A DNA stretch of 64,000 nucleotides from Hoeflea marina (GTDB lineage Bacteria > Pseudomonadota > Alphaproteobacteria > Rhizobiales > Rhizobiaceae). Shown here piece after piece: positions 49,717 through 59,319 of this stretch. Under the pieces are notes generated by a model, which saw only the letters and a program-made list of their open reading frames with translations, was not told the DNA's origin and searched no databases. The stretch is taken from NCBI RefSeq assembly GCF_003182275.1, contig NZ_QGTR01000007.1, positions 1 to 64,000 of the forward strand, in the 5' to 3' direction. The position numbers and the translations under genes were made by a program. The first letter of the stretch is position 1. Each line of letters begins with the position of its first letter.

Positions 49717-50130
49717 ATGGCCAGCCCGACCGGCGAAGAGACGATCCGCGCCTACAAGCTCATCCTGGCGCGGGTGGTGGACAAGCGGCCCTCGGGCACG
49801 CGGCAGCGGCTGGCCGACGCACTGGGCAAGCACCGCAGCTTCGTCACCCAGATCACGTCGGCCGCCTATGCCACGCCGCTGCCGGCGCCGCATCTGCCGA
49901 TCGTGTTCTCGGTCTGCCATTTCAGCCCGGCCGAGCAGCAGGAATTCCTCGCCGCCTATCGCCTCGCCCATCCCGGGCGGCTGGCGAAGCCGGTCACGGG
50001 CAAGCGCCTGCGGCATCTGTCGATCATGGTGCCGGACATGGGCGACGAGGAGAAGAACCGGATGTTCGACCAGGCCATCGTCGAGTTCGCGCACAAGATC
50101 AGCCTGATCACCGGCGAAACCGAGAATTGA
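49717..50130 (+). CDS. small HTH-like protein of Dha operons, function unknown
   Basis: 137-aa soluble protein. Residues 22-50 (DKRPSGTRQRLADALGKHRSFVTQITS) look like a helix-turn-helix of the XRE sort: a helix with LADALG, a turn, then a recognition-like helix. The middle is Pro/His-rich (PLPAPHLPIVFSVCHFS) and the end is acidic with MFDQAIVEFAHKIS. It lies between enzyme I and dhaK with 2 and 28 nt gaps, so it belongs to the operon and may be its regulator or an adaptor to DhaK. I know no assigned function. Confidence 0.7.
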   Translation: MASPTGEETIRAYKLILARVVDKRPSGTRQRLADALGKHRSFVTQITSAAYATPLPAPHLPIVFSVCHFSPAEQQEFLAAYRLAHPGRLAKPVTGKRLRHLSIMVPDMGDEEKNRMFDQAIVEFAHKISLITGETEN

Positions 50131-50158
50131 AGCGTCCGCAGGGGCGAGGGGGGACGAG

Positions 50159-51160
50159 ATGAAGAAACTGATGAATGGCGCCGACACGATCCTGTCTGAA
50201 AGCCTTGCGGGGTTCACGCAGGCCCATGCGGATATCGTCACACTCGACGGCTCGGGCAAGTTCGTCCGCCGGCGCGAGCTCAGGCCCGGCAAGGTGGCGC
50301 TGGTCTCCGGCGGCGGTTCGGGTCACGAGCCGCTGCATGCGGGCTTCGTCGGCATCGGCATGCTCGACGCCGCCTGTCCCGGGCAGGTCTTCACGTCGCC
50401 GACGCCCGACCAGATGGTGGAGGCGGCGCAGGCCGTCGATACCGGCGCGGGCGTGCTCTTCATCGTCAAGAACTACGAGGGCGACGTGATGAATTTCGAC
50501 ATGGCCGCCGAGATGATGGCGGACATGACCGGCGCCCAGGTGCAGCAACTGATCACCAACGACGACATCGCGGTGGAGGATTCCCTGTTCACCACCGGTC
50601 GGCGCGGAGTGGCCGGGACGCTGGTGGTCGAGAAGATCGTCGGCGCCGCCGCCGAGCAGGGCATGGATCTGGCCGGGCTCAAGGCGCTGGGCGAACGCGT
50701 CAACCGCGCCTGCCGGTCCTTCGGCGTGGCCCTGTCCAGTTGCACCGTTCCCGCGGCCGGCAAGCCGACCTTCGACATCGGCGAGGGGGAGATGGAGTTC
50801 GGGGTCGGCATTCATGGCGAGCCCGGACGGCGGCGGGCGCCACTGGCAACAGCCGACGCGATTGCCGCGGAGATGTGCGAGGGCATCGTCAAGGACCTCG
50901 GCCAGGTGGCGGGCCGCAATGCGCTGCTGTTCGTCAACGGCTTCGGCGGCACGCCGCTGATGGAGCTCTATCTGATGCATCACAGCGCCCGCCGGCTGTT
51001 CGAGGGGCACGGGGTGCAGATCGCCCGCTCGCTCACCGGGTCCTATGTCACGGCGCTCGACATGGCCGGCTGCTCGATCACCCTGGCGCTGCTCGACGAC
51101 GATCTGCTCGCGCTCTGGGATGCGCCGGTGCGGACAGCGGCATTGCGCTGGGGCGTTTGA
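50159..51160 (+). CDS. dhaK: dihydroxyacetone kinase subunit DhaK
   Basis: 333-aa substrate-binding subunit. VSGGGSGHEPLHAGFVG (50-65) and FIVKNYEGDVMNFDMA line the pocket. His219 in FGVGIHGEPG corresponds to the His that binds dihydroxyacetone covalently as a hemiaminal (His218 in E. coli). ATG 50159 is preceded by GGGGGGA. It is the last gene of the operon, which is unusual because dhaK usually comes first. The operon converts dihydroxyacetone to its phosphate for triose metabolism. Confidence 0.95.
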   Translation: MKKLMNGADTILSESLAGFTQAHADIVTLDGSGKFVRRRELRPGKVALVSGGGSGHEPLHAGFVGIGMLDAACPGQVFTSPTPDQMVEAAQAVDTGAGVLFIVKNYEGDVMNFDMAAEMMADMTGAQVQQLITNDDIAVEDSLFTTGRRGVAGTLVVEKIVGAAAEQGMDLAGLKALGERVNRACRSFGVALSSCTVPAAGKPTFDIGEGEMEFGVGIHGEPGRRRAPLATADAIAAEMCEGIVKDLGQVAGRNALLFVNGFGGTPLMELYLMHHSARRLFEGHGVQIARSLTGSYVTALDMAGCSITLALLDDDLLALWDAPVRTAALRWGV

Positions 51161-51266
51161 AGCGGTTCGGCCGACGTGTCCGGAGGCGTGCGGGCTGGTC
51201 TGCGCGCCGCGCATATGAGAGCTCGCTGATGCCGGCGCGGCCGCTTAACACTTGTGAAAGGCTGAG

Positions 51267-51305
51267 CCCTTAGACTTTGACGCTCGTAGTGCGTAAGGGT
51301 TTTTT
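51267..51305 (+). terminator. candidate terminator after dhaK
   Basis: CCCTTA (51267-51272) and TAAGGG (51294-51299) flank a 21-nt loop that can form a small inner CGC/GCG pair, and TTTTTT follows directly. The stem is short and the loop long, so efficiency is uncertain. The T run ends 6 nt before the ATG of the next gene. Confidence 0.5.
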
Positions 51306-51310
51306 GGGTC

Positions 51311-52015
51311 ATGGCCGCTGCCAAGCGCCGACTGTTCAGCGCGTTTCATCTGTCGCGCAAGCTGGCCGTCCTGGCCGGAGGCTTCCTGGTCATCCTGGGC
51401 GCTTCGGGGACGGCTGCGGTGATGTTCGCCGCGCCGGGCGGCCTGATCCCGGGTCTCGGCGAGCCCGCCGGCGGCCACTGCGACACCATCTATCACGCAG
51501 CCTTCAAGCGCGCCGGCGAGGTGCGGCTGTTTTCGGTCATCCGCACCGATGACCAGGATCCGGCGATGCGCGTCCGGACCGGCCTGCGGCTTGCCCGGGT
51601 GCTGACGGAGTCCCGCCATGCGGATCTGGTCACGGTGCTGGTCACCGATGTCCACGGCCCGCAGCAGCGAACGGACCTGCGCGGTCCGGCCGTCGGCGTC
51701 GAAGTCGTCCATGCCCCGGATCTCAACCGCACCCGCGCCACCACCCGGTCCTGGGAGGTGCGCTACATCGACACCCAGCCGACGTCCGCCGGCCTGTATT
51801 TCGGCGACAGGATCGACATGAGCGTGACCGACATCGAGAAGTCGATGGCCTCGATCGACAAGATCGAGGGCTGCGATGGCGATCTCGCCAAGGCCGAGGC
51901 GGAAGCCGCAACGGCGGCCAAGGCCGGTGGTCATGGAAAACCGGCGGCCGGCCACGACAAGCCCGCCGAGCACGCAGCCGCCCCGGACGCGCACGCCAAA
52001 CCTGCCGCACACTGA
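51311..52015 (+). CDS. membrane-anchored protein with Ala/His/Lys-rich tail, unknown
   Basis: 234-aa protein. A basic N terminus (KRRLFSAFHLSRK) and one hydrophobic helix (about 18-42) indicate an inner-membrane anchor with the rest outside. The middle has a mixed alpha/beta look (VRTGLRLARVLTESRHADLVTVLVTDVHGP, LNRTRATTRSWEVRYID) and the last 40 residues are low-complexity, rich in Ala, His, Lys and Pro, as in metal-binding or disordered tails. I do not recognise the family. A terminator-like hairpin abuts its start, so its promoter must lie within or its message is attenuated; a later start such as ATG 51419 is possible but would remove the helix. Confidence 0.65.
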   Translation: MAAAKRRLFSAFHLSRKLAVLAGGFLVILGASGTAAVMFAAPGGLIPGLGEPAGGHCDTIYHAAFKRAGEVRLFSVIRTDDQDPAMRVRTGLRLARVLTESRHADLVTVLVTDVHGPQQRTDLRGPAVGVEVVHAPDLNRTRATTRSWEVRYIDTQPTSAGLYFGDRIDMSVTDIEKSMASIDKIEGCDGDLAKAEAEAATAAKAGGHGKPAAGHDKPAEHAAAPDAHAKPAAH

Positions 52016-52098
52016 TCTGGGCGACGGTCCGCCGTCCGGTCGATGCCGCCGGAGCCTGAGCCAGCCGCTCGGGCCGGCGATGCCGGGCGCGAAAGTCG

Positions 52099-53592
52099 TT
52101 ACTCGGCGCGGTTCTTCTGGGCCGGAAACAGGATGACGTCCCGGATCGACGGCGAATTGGTCAGCAGCATGATCAGCCGGTCGACGCCGATGCCGAGCCC
52201 GCCGGCGGGCGGCATGCCCTGATCGATGGCGGAGAGGAATTCCTCGTCAAGCTGCTTGTCCTTCTCGCCGCGGGCATGGGACTGCTCGAGCTGCTCGACC
52301 ATGCGCTTGCGCTGCTCCTCCGGATCGTTGAGCTCCGAGAAGGCGTTGCCCAGTTCCCAGGCGTTGCAGTAGGTCTCGAACCGCTCGACCAGCCGCGGTT
52401 CGCCGGGAACCTCCTTGGCAAACGGCGAGATGTCCTTCGGAAAATGCGTGACATGGGCAGGCTGGATCAGTGTCGCCTCGACCTTCTCCTCGAAGATGAA
52501 GGCCAGGCACTCGCCCCAGGTCCAGTCCTTCTCGACCTCGAAACCGGCAGCCTTTGCCGCCGCGCGGGCCTCCTCGTCGGTCTTCATGGCGAGGAAGTCG
52601 ATTCCGGTGACCTCCTTGACGGCGTCGGGCATCGGCACCCGCCGGAACGGGCCCTTGAAGGACATCTCGGTCTCGCCGAAGGGGAACTCCGTCTTGCCGT
52701 GAATGGCGATGGCCAGCCGCTCGAACAGCCGTTCGACGAGGTCCATGATGTCCTCGTAGTCGGCATAGGCCCAGTAGCACTCCATCATGGTGAATTCCGG
52801 ATTGTGCCGGGTGGAAACGCCTTCGTTGCGGAAATTGCGGTTGATCTCGAAGACCTTGTCGCTCAGGCCGGAAACCAGCGTGCGCTTCAGGAACAGTTCC
52901 GGCGCGATGCGCAGATACATGTCCAGCTTGAGGGTGTTGTGGTGGGTCTTGAACGGCTCGGCGGTGGCGCCGCCATACACCGAATGCAGCATCGGGGTCT
53001 CGACTTCCATGAAGCCGTCGTCCTCCATGAAGCGGCGGATACCGGAAACGATCCTCGAGCGCTGCTGGAAGCGCAGCTTGGAATCCTCATTGGTCATGAT
53101 GTCCAGATGGCGCTTGCGGTAGCGCATCTCGATGTCGGTCAGCCCGTGCCACTTTTCGGGCATCGGCAGCAACGCCTTGGTCAGCATGGTGATATCATGG
53201 GCATTGATGGTCAGTTCGCCGCGCTTGGTGCGCCGGACCATGCCGGTCACGCCGATGATGTCGCCGAGATCGATGAGCGGCAGCAGCGAGCGCGCCTCTT
53301 CAGGCGTCGTGTCCTTGTGCGAGAAGATCTGGATCTTGCCCGAGGCGTCGTGGATGTCCATGAACATGCCGGAGTTGCGCGACGAATGCACGCGGCCCGC
53401 CACGGTGACGATGTCTCCGGATTCCGTGTCCAGCTCGAGGTCGGCATATTTGTCCGCCAGCTCGACATTGGTCATCGAGCGGTGAAAATGCGCCGGGTAG
53501 ACGGTGTCGAGCTTCTCGCGCAGAAGCGCCAGCTTCTGGGCGCGCACCTCGGTGACATCGGAAGACAGGGCGGCGGTGGTCGTGTCGGTCAT
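52099..53592 (-). CDS. lysS: lysyl-tRNA synthetase, class II
   Basis: 497-aa class II synthetase. The N-terminal OB-fold anticodon domain (about 60-165) has VTVAGRVHSSRNSGMFMDIHD. The catalytic domain has motif 1 in FMEDDGFMEVETPML, motif 2 in INRNFRNEGVSTRHNPEFTMMECYWAY and motif 3 in GGLGIGVDRLIMLL, all complete. It charges tRNA-Lys in the cytoplasm. It lies 17 nt downstream of gltX on the same strand and is probably co-transcribed with it. Confidence 0.96.
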   Translation of the reverse strand: MTDTTTAALSSDVTEVRAQKLALLREKLDTVYPAHFHRSMTNVELADKYADLELDTESGDIVTVAGRVHSSRNSGMFMDIHDASGKIQIFSHKDTTPEEARSLLPLIDLGDIIGVTGMVRRTKRGELTINAHDITMLTKALLPMPEKWHGLTDIEMRYRKRHLDIMTNEDSKLRFQQRSRIVSGIRRFMEDDGFMEVETPMLHSVYGGATAEPFKTHHNTLKLDMYLRIAPELFLKRTLVSGLSDKVFEINRNFRNEGVSTRHNPEFTMMECYWAYADYEDIMDLVERLFERLAIAIHGKTEFPFGETEMSFKGPFRRVPMPDAVKEVTGIDFLAMKTDEEARAAAKAAGFEVEKDWTWGECLAFIFEEKVEATLIQPAHVTHFPKDISPFAKEVPGEPRLVERFETYCNAWELGNAFSELNDPEEQRKRMVEQLEQSHARGEKDKQLDEEFLSAIDQGMPPAGGLGIGVDRLIMLLTNSPSIRDVILFPAQKNRAE

Positions 53593-53609
53593 CTCGTGTC
53601 TCTCTTCAG

Positions 53610-55064
53610 TCAGGCGGGCTCGACCATCGAAGCGACCACTGCGGCCGCCACCTTGAGGCGCTGGCGGACGACCGAACGGCCGAGCAGTGCCATGGAATCA
53701 AACACCGGCAGCGAGCGGGAACTGCCGGAAACGGCGACGAACAGCGGCGGCGTGACGACCCGCAGCTTCTTGCCCATCCGTTCGGACATCGCGCGCAGTT
53801 CCTCCTCGATGGTGGCGACGTTCCATTCCAGGATCTTTTCCAGATCGGTCTGGACGGTGGTGAGGATCTCCAGCGTTTCCGCCGGCGAGGTCTTCAGCCT
53901 GGCAAAGGAGTCCGGAGTCAGTCCGACGTCGCTGGCCAGCATGAAGCCCGCCAGTTGCGGCAATTCGCCCAGCTTCGAGATGCGGCTCTGCGCCAGCTTG
54001 AGGCCCTCGGTCAGGCGGCCGTTCTCCGACGCCCAGTCGAGCACGCGGGCGATGAACTCCTCCGGCGTCAGTTTCTCGCGCAGCCAGCGGCCGTTGAGCC
54101 AGTCAAGCTTCTGCACATCGAAGATGGCGCCGGCCTTGGACAGGTTGTCGGGGTCGAACTTGCCGGTGAGCTCGTCCATCGACATCAGCTCCTCGCCCTC
54201 GCCGATCTGCACGAAGAACAGGCCGAGGAAGTTCATCAGCGCTTCCGGCATGTAGCCGAGCGCCGAATAATACGAGATCGATGTCGGGTTCTTGCGCTTG
54301 GAGAGCTTCGACTTGTCGGCATTGCGCATCAGCGACAGGTGCATGAAAACCGGCGGCTCGAGGTCGAGATACTGGTAGAGCAGGATGTGCTTGGGCACAG
54401 AGGACAGCCATTCCTCGCCGCGCGCCACGTGGGTAATCTTCATCATGTGATCGTCGACCACATTGGCCATGTGGTAGGTCGGCATGCCGTCCGCCTTGAG
54501 CAGCACCTGCATGTCGACGGCGTCCCACGGAATCTCGACTTCGCCGTAGACGCCGTCGGTGAACTTGCACACGCCCTCGGTCGGGATCTTCATGCGCACC
54601 ACATTCGGCTCGCCGGCGGCAAGCCGGGTGCCGACCTCCTCGGCCGACAGACCAAGGCAGTGACCATCGTATTTCGGTGGCTTTCCGCTGGCGCGCTGCG
54701 CCTCGCGCATGGCCGTCAGCCGCTCGGGCGTGCAGAAGCAGTGGAAGCCGTGGCCGCCGGCGACGATCCTGTCGACATATGGACGGTAGATATCCTTGCG
54801 CTCGCTCTGGCGATAGGGGCCATAGGGGCCGCCGACATCAGGGCCTTCCGACCAGGTCAGGCCGCACCACTTCAGCGCGTCGAGCACCTTCTGTTCGAAT
54901 TCGGGGGTCGAACGCTGTGCGTCCGTGTCCTCGATGCGGAGAATGAACTCGCCGCCCATCTTCTTGGCGAAGAGATAATTGAAAAGGGCGATGTAGGCCG
55001 TGCCCACATGCGGTTCGCCGGTCGGAGACGGTGCAATCCGCACCCGCGTCGCAGTGTTTGCCAT
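53610..55064 (-). CDS. gltX: glutamyl-tRNA synthetase
   Basis: 484-aa class I synthetase. The HIGH motif appears as PSPTGEPHVGTAYIALFN, the KMSKS motif as DKSKLSKRKNPTS, and LRIEDTDAQRS is the Glu-binding arginine region. CFCTPERL and the helical C-terminal anticodon domain follow. The length is standard. Alphaproteobacteria often carry two GltX paralogues, one of them misacylating tRNA-Gln; which type this is cannot be told by eye. It is divergent from the LacI-xyl operon. Confidence 0.95.
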   Translation of the reverse strand: MANTATRVRIAPSPTGEPHVGTAYIALFNYLFAKKMGGEFILRIEDTDAQRSTPEFEQKVLDALKWCGLTWSEGPDVGGPYGPYRQSERKDIYRPYVDRIVAGGHGFHCFCTPERLTAMREAQRASGKPPKYDGHCLGLSAEEVGTRLAAGEPNVVRMKIPTEGVCKFTDGVYGEVEIPWDAVDMQVLLKADGMPTYHMANVVDDHMMKITHVARGEEWLSSVPKHILLYQYLDLEPPVFMHLSLMRNADKSKLSKRKNPTSISYYSALGYMPEALMNFLGLFFVQIGEGEELMSMDELTGKFDPDNLSKAGAIFDVQKLDWLNGRWLREKLTPEEFIARVLDWASENGRLTEGLKLAQSRISKLGELPQLAGFMLASDVGLTPDSFARLKTSPAETLEILTTVQTDLEKILEWNVATIEEELRAMSERMGKKLRVVTPPLFVAVSGSSRSLPVFDSMALLGRSVVRQRLKVAAAVVASMVEPA

Positions 55065-55370
55065 GATGATCGTCGCTCGATTGTCAGTCCGGTCGCAGCA
55101 GATGCATGCGCGGGCGTTTCGCCGCGCCGGTCACACGGCCCCGTCAACACCCGGAGGCCGCCCCGGCATGGGCCGCGTTAGGCCATATTGCATCGGCGCC
55201 GTCAAGTATCGCCGCCGTTGCGGGTTGACGGCCCGGTCGCTGATGGCGGAATTCCGGTCGCCGATGAGGCGCGCGAACAAAATGATTTACGTACCTCAGG
55301 AACTCGGCTAAACAGCCGACCGGATGAGGCTGCGGGGCCTCAAGGAGGCGGCGTGTCCGGGGAGGACTGC
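55065..55370. other. divergent gltX / LacI-xyl intergenic region
   Basis: These 306 bases hold no gene I can support. They must contain the promoters of gltX-lysS (left) and of the LacI gene (right). TTTACGTACC near 55290 has a TACGTA core that could be part of a LacI-type operator, but it is a single short palindrome and weak evidence. Confidence 0.4.
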
Positions 55371-56393
55371 ATGCGACCCACTGTGCACGACATCGCCACC
55401 ATCGCGGGCGTCAGCCTGGCCACCGTCGACCGTGTGCTCAACGGCCGCCCCGGGGTGCGCCGGCAGACCATCGCCAAGGTCGAGACGGCGGTGCAGTCAC
55501 TGGGTTATGTCCGCGACGTGACGGCCGCCAACCTGGCCCGGAGACGCGTCTATCCGCTGGTCTTCATCCTTCCCGAAGGTCCCAACAGCTTCATGCGCAA
55601 TCTGGAGCGCGAGGTTCACGCAGCCAGCGAGCGGTCGTCGGATGAGCGGACCTCCATCCGCCTGGTCACCGTGCCGGCCTTCGACGCCAAGGCGATGGCG
55701 GCGGCATTGGACAGGCTTTCCGCCGACGAGGTGGCCGGGGTGGCGCTGGTGGCGACCGACACCACCAGCGTCGTGGCATCCGTCGACCGGCTGGTCTCCG
55801 ACGGCGTGCCGGTGGTCACGCTGGTCTCCGATCTGCCCGGCTCGCGCCGCTCGCATTTCTGCGGCATCGACAATGTGGCGGCCGGGCGCACCGCCGCCGG
55901 CCTGATCGGCCGCTTTGCCTCCCGGCCCTCCGGAAAGGTGCTGGTGGTCGCGGGCTCGATGCGGCTGTCGGACCACACGGGTCGGGCCAGCGGCTTTGCC
56001 GAGGTGATGGCACGCGAGTTTCCGCAGCTTTCGATCATGGGACCTGTGGAGGGCCGCGACGATTCCAACATGGTGCGCAAGGTCGTCAGCGTGGCGCTCG
56101 ACGCCCATCCGGAGATCACGGCCATCTACAATCTGGGCGCCGGAAATCGCGGCCTGGTGGAGGCGCTGAGCGGCCATCGCGGCGCGAGACCCGCCGTGGT
56201 CGCGCATGAGGTCACCGAGCACTCGCGCCGGGCACTGGCCGACGGCCTGATCGACGCGGTCATCAACCAGGATTGCGGCCACGAGGTGCGCAGCGCGATC
56301 CGGGTGCTGAAGGCGCGCGCCGACGGGCTCGACCCGGTCGCTGCCCAGGAGCGCATCCGCATCGACATATTCCTGCGCGACAATCTTCCCTGA
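55371..56393 (+). CDS. LacI-family transcriptional regulator of the xylose genes
   Basis: 340-aa regulator. The N-terminal HTH is PTVHDIATIAGVSLATVDRVLNGRPGV, with the hinge helix AANLARRR, followed by a periplasmic-binding-protein-type domain (FILPEGPNSFMRNLEREV, GIDNVAAGRTAAGLIGRF). The ATG follows GGGGAGGA. It is directly upstream of xylB and xylA in the same direction, so it most likely senses xylose or a related sugar and controls this operon, and itself if co-transcribed. Confidence 0.9.
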   Translation: MRPTVHDIATIAGVSLATVDRVLNGRPGVRRQTIAKVETAVQSLGYVRDVTAANLARRRVYPLVFILPEGPNSFMRNLEREVHAASERSSDERTSIRLVTVPAFDAKAMAAALDRLSADEVAGVALVATDTTSVVASVDRLVSDGVPVVTLVSDLPGSRRSHFCGIDNVAAGRTAAGLIGRFASRPSGKVLVVAGSMRLSDHTGRASGFAEVMAREFPQLSIMGPVEGRDDSNMVRKVVSVALDAHPEITAIYNLGAGNRGLVEALSGHRGARPAVVAHEVTEHSRRALADGLIDAVINQDCGHEVRSAIRVLKARADGLDPVAAQERIRIDIFLRDNLP

Positions 56394-56449
56394 CGGGCAT
56401 GTCGCGCCGGCCCGACACCCGACCTCACTGCATCACAAGGAAGCCCCAC

Positions 56450-57904
56450 ATGTATCTCGGACTGGATCTCGGAACCTCCTCGGTCAAGGCGATGCTCATC
56501 GACGACCGGCAGCGGGTGATCGGCACGGCCAGCGGCGCACTGACGGTGGAACGGCCGCATCCGGGATGGTCGGAGCAGGATCCGGCAAGCTGGATCGAGG
56601 CAACCCGATCGGCTCTCGGCCAGTTGCGCCGAAACCATGCCGACGCGCTGAGCGCGGTGCGCGGCATCGGATTGTCCGGCCACATGCACGGCGCCACCGC
56701 CATCGACGCATCCGGCGCGGTGCTGCGCCCCTGCATCCTGTGGAACGACACCCGCAGCCATGCCGAGGCAGCAGAACTCGACGCCAATCCGATCTTCCGG
56801 GCGCTCACCGGCAACATCGTCTTCCCCGGTTTCACGGCCCCGAAGCTGAAATGGATGCAGAGCCACGAGCCGGAGCTGTTCTCGCGCGTCGCCACGGTGC
56901 TGTTGCCGAAGGACTATCTGCGGCTGTGGCTGACCGGCGAGAAGATCTCCGAGATGTCGGATGCGGCGGGCACCTCCTGGCTCGACACCGGCCGGCGTGC
57001 CTGGAACAGCGATCTGCTGGCCGCCACCGGACTGACGATGAGCCAGATGCCGTCGCTGGTGGAAGGAACCGAGCGGGCCGGTGCGCTGCGCCGCGAGGCT
57101 GCGGCTGAGCTTGGCCTGCCCGCCGGCATTCCGGTTGCGGGCGGGGCCGGCGACAATGCGGCCTCGGCCTGCGGCATGGGCACCGTGGCCGACGGCCATG
57201 CCTTTGCCTCGCTCGGCACCTCCGGGGTGCTGTTTGCGGCCAATGGCAGCTATCTGCCGAACCCCGCCAGCGCCGTGCATGCCTTCTGCCACGCCCTGCC
57301 GGGCACATGGCACCAGATGGGCGTGATCCTGTCGGCAACGGATTCGCTCAACTGGCTTTCGGGCGTGACCGGCACAGATCCGTCGGTGCTGACCGGAGAA
57401 CTGGGCGAGACGCTGCAGGCGCCGGGATCCGTCACCTTCCTGCCCTACCTCTCGGGCGAGCGGACGCCGCACAACGATGCCCGCATTCGCGGCTCCTTCA
57501 CCGGTCTCGGGCACGAATCGGACCGGCCGGCGCTGACCCGCGCCGTGGTCGAGGGCGTGGCCTTCGCCTTCCGCGACAGCCTCGAGGCGCTGCGCCAGGC
57601 CGGCACCACGCTCGAGCGGGTCACGGCCATCGGCGGCGGATCGCGGTCGCGCTACTGGCTGGAGGTGCTGGCCACGGTGCTCGACCTGCCGGTCGACATC
57701 CCCGCCGACGGCGACTTCGGCGCCGCCTACGGCGCGGCCCGGCTGGGCCTGATCGCCACCGAAAACGCCGATCCGCTGGCCGTCTGCACGCAGCCGGAGA
57801 CGGCCGGCACCATTCTTCCCGATCGCGACCACGCGGCATCCTTCGATGCGGCCTATCAGCGTTATCGCGCCCTCTATCCCGCCATCAAAGGAGCAACAGC
57901 ATGA
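56450..57904 (+). CDS. xylB: xylulokinase
   Basis: 484-aa FGGY-family sugar kinase. [17 protein letters not shown] is the phosphate 1 region, and [26 protein letters not shown] and [11 protein letters not shown] are typical of XylB. The active-site region [14 protein letters not shown] and [22 protein letters not shown] near the C terminus complete the family pattern. It phosphorylates D-xylulose to D-xylulose 5-phosphate for the pentose phosphate pathway. It overlaps xylA by ATGA. Confidence 0.95.
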   Translation: MYLGLDLGTSSVKAMLIDDRQRVIGTASGALTVERPHPGWSEQDPASWIEATRSALGQLRRNHADALSAVRGIGLSGHMHGATAIDASGAVLRPCILWNDTRSHAEAAELDANPIFRALTGNIVFPGFTAPKLKWMQSHEPELFSRVATVLLPKDYLRLWLTGEKISEMSDAAGTSWLDTGRRAWNSDLLAATGLTMSQMPSLVEGTERAGALRREAAAELGLPAGIPVAGGAGDNAASACGMGTVADGHAFASLGTSGVLFAANGSYLPNPASAVHAFCHALPGTWHQMGVILSATDSLNWLSGVTGTDPSVLTGELGETLQAPGSVTFLPYLSGERTPHNDARIRGSFTGLGHESDRPALTRAVVEGVAFAFRDSLEALRQAGTTLERVTAIGGGSRSRYWLEVLATVLDLPVDIPADGDFGAAYGAARLGLIATENADPLAVCTQPETAGTILPDRDHAASFDAAYQRYRALYPAIKGATA

Positions 57905-59211
57905 GCACGGGTTTTTTCGGCAATCTGACCTCAATCCCGTTCGAGGGCCCCGACAGCAGGAACCCGCTGGCGTTCCGCCACTACAATCCCGAGGAGATGG
58001 TGATGGGCAAGCGGATGGAGGACCATCTGCGCTTCGCCGTCGCCTATTGGCACTCCTTCACCTGGCCGGGCGGCGACCCGTTCGGCGGCCAGACCTTCGA
58101 GCGGCCCTGGTTCGGTGACACGATGGACAAGGCGCGGCTCAAGGCCGACGTCGCCTTCGAGATGTTCAGCCTGCTCAAGGCGCCGTATTTCTGCTTCCAC
58201 GATCTCGATGTCCGGCCGGAAGGCGATACCTTCGCCGAGAGCAGAAAGAACCTCGAGACCATCGCCGACCATTTCGAGACACGGATGGCCGAAACTGGCG
58301 TCAAGCTGCTCTGGGGCACGGCGAACCTGTTCTCGCACCGCCGCTTCATGGCGGGAGCCTCGACCAATCCGGATCCGGACGTGTTCGCCTATTCGGCGGC
58401 AACCGTGAAGGCCTGCATGGACGTGACCAAGCGGCTCAAGGGCGAGAACTACGTGCTCTGGGGCGGCCGCGAGGGCTACGAGACGCTGCTCAACACCGAT
58501 ATGGGCCGCGAACTCGACCAGATGGGCCGGTTTCTCAATCTCGTCGTCGAGTACAAGCACAAGATCGGCTTCACCGGCACAATCCTGATCGAGCCGAAGC
58601 CGCAGGAGCCGACCAAGCACCAGTACGACTATGACGTTGCCACGGTCTATGGCTTCCTCAAGCGCTACGGGCTTGAGAACGAGGTCCGGGTCAACATCGA
58701 GCAGGGCCATGCCATCCTCGCCGGCCATTCCTTCGAGCATGAACTGGCGACCGCGCGCGCGCTCGGCATCTTCGGTTCCATCGACATGAACCGCAACGAC
58801 TACCAGTCCGGCTGGGACACCGACCAGTTCCCCAACAATGTGCCGGAAATGGCGCTGGCCTACTACCAGGTGCTGCTGGCGGGTGGCTTCACCACCGGCG
58901 GCACCAATTTCGACGCCAAGCTCAGGCGCCAGTCGCTGGATGCGGAAGACCTGCTGATCGCCCATATCGGCGGCATGGACTGCTGCGCCCGCGGCCTCAA
59001 GGCAGCCGCAGCGATGGTCGAGGACAAGGCGCTGTCGGGTCCGCTCGATCAGCGCTACGCCGGCTGGGACAAGCCGCAGGCGCAGGCGATGCTGAAGGGA
59101 CCGGAAACGCTGGATTCGATTGCGGCCCGCGTCGAGGCCGACGGCATCGATCCGCAGCCGCGTTCGGGCAGGCAGGAATATCTCGAAAACATCGTCAACC
59201 GCTACGTCTGA
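57901..59211 (+). CDS. xylA: xylose isomerase
   Basis: 436-aa class II xylose isomerase. The catalytic His lies in [12 protein letters not shown], the metal Glu in [16 protein letters not shown], then [36 protein letters not shown] and [15 protein letters not shown], all intact. It converts D-xylose to D-xylulose. The start overlaps the xylB stop, and a terminator follows 11 nt after its own stop. No xylose ABC transporter is visible in this window. Confidence 0.97.
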   Translation: MSTGFFGNLTSIPFEGPDSRNPLAFRHYNPEEMVMGKRMEDHLRFAVAYWHSFTWPGGDPFGGQTFERPWFGDTMDKARLKADVAFEMFSLLKAPYFCFHDLDVRPEGDTFAESRKNLETIADHFETRMAETGVKLLWGTANLFSHRRFMAGASTNPDPDVFAYSAATVKACMDVTKRLKGENYVLWGGREGYETLLNTDMGRELDQMGRFLNLVVEYKHKIGFTGTILIEPKPQEPTKHQYDYDVATVYGFLKRYGLENEVRVNIEQGHAILAGHSFEHELATARALGIFGSIDMNRNDYQSGWDTDQFPNNVPEMALAYYQVLLAGGFTTGGTNFDAKLRRQSLDAEDLLIAHIGGMDCCARGLKAAAAMVEDKALSGPLDQRYAGWDKPQAQAMLKGPETLDSIAARVEADGIDPQPRSGRQEYLENIVNRYV

Positions 59212-59222
59212 CGATCCCCTCT

Positions 59223-59251
59223 CCGGCGGCGGCAGATGTCGCCGCCGGTTT
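59223..59251 (+). terminator. terminator of the xyl operon
   Basis: A 9-bp GC stem (CCGGCGGCG with CGCCGCCGG) has a GCAGATGT loop, followed by TTTG. It lies 11 nt after the xylA stop. Confidence 0.7.
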
Positions 59252-59319
59252 GCATTCGACCCTGATGCGCGGTAATCCGGGCGCAATATTCCTTCGGGAA
59301 CCCGTGTCTGGAGAATGAA

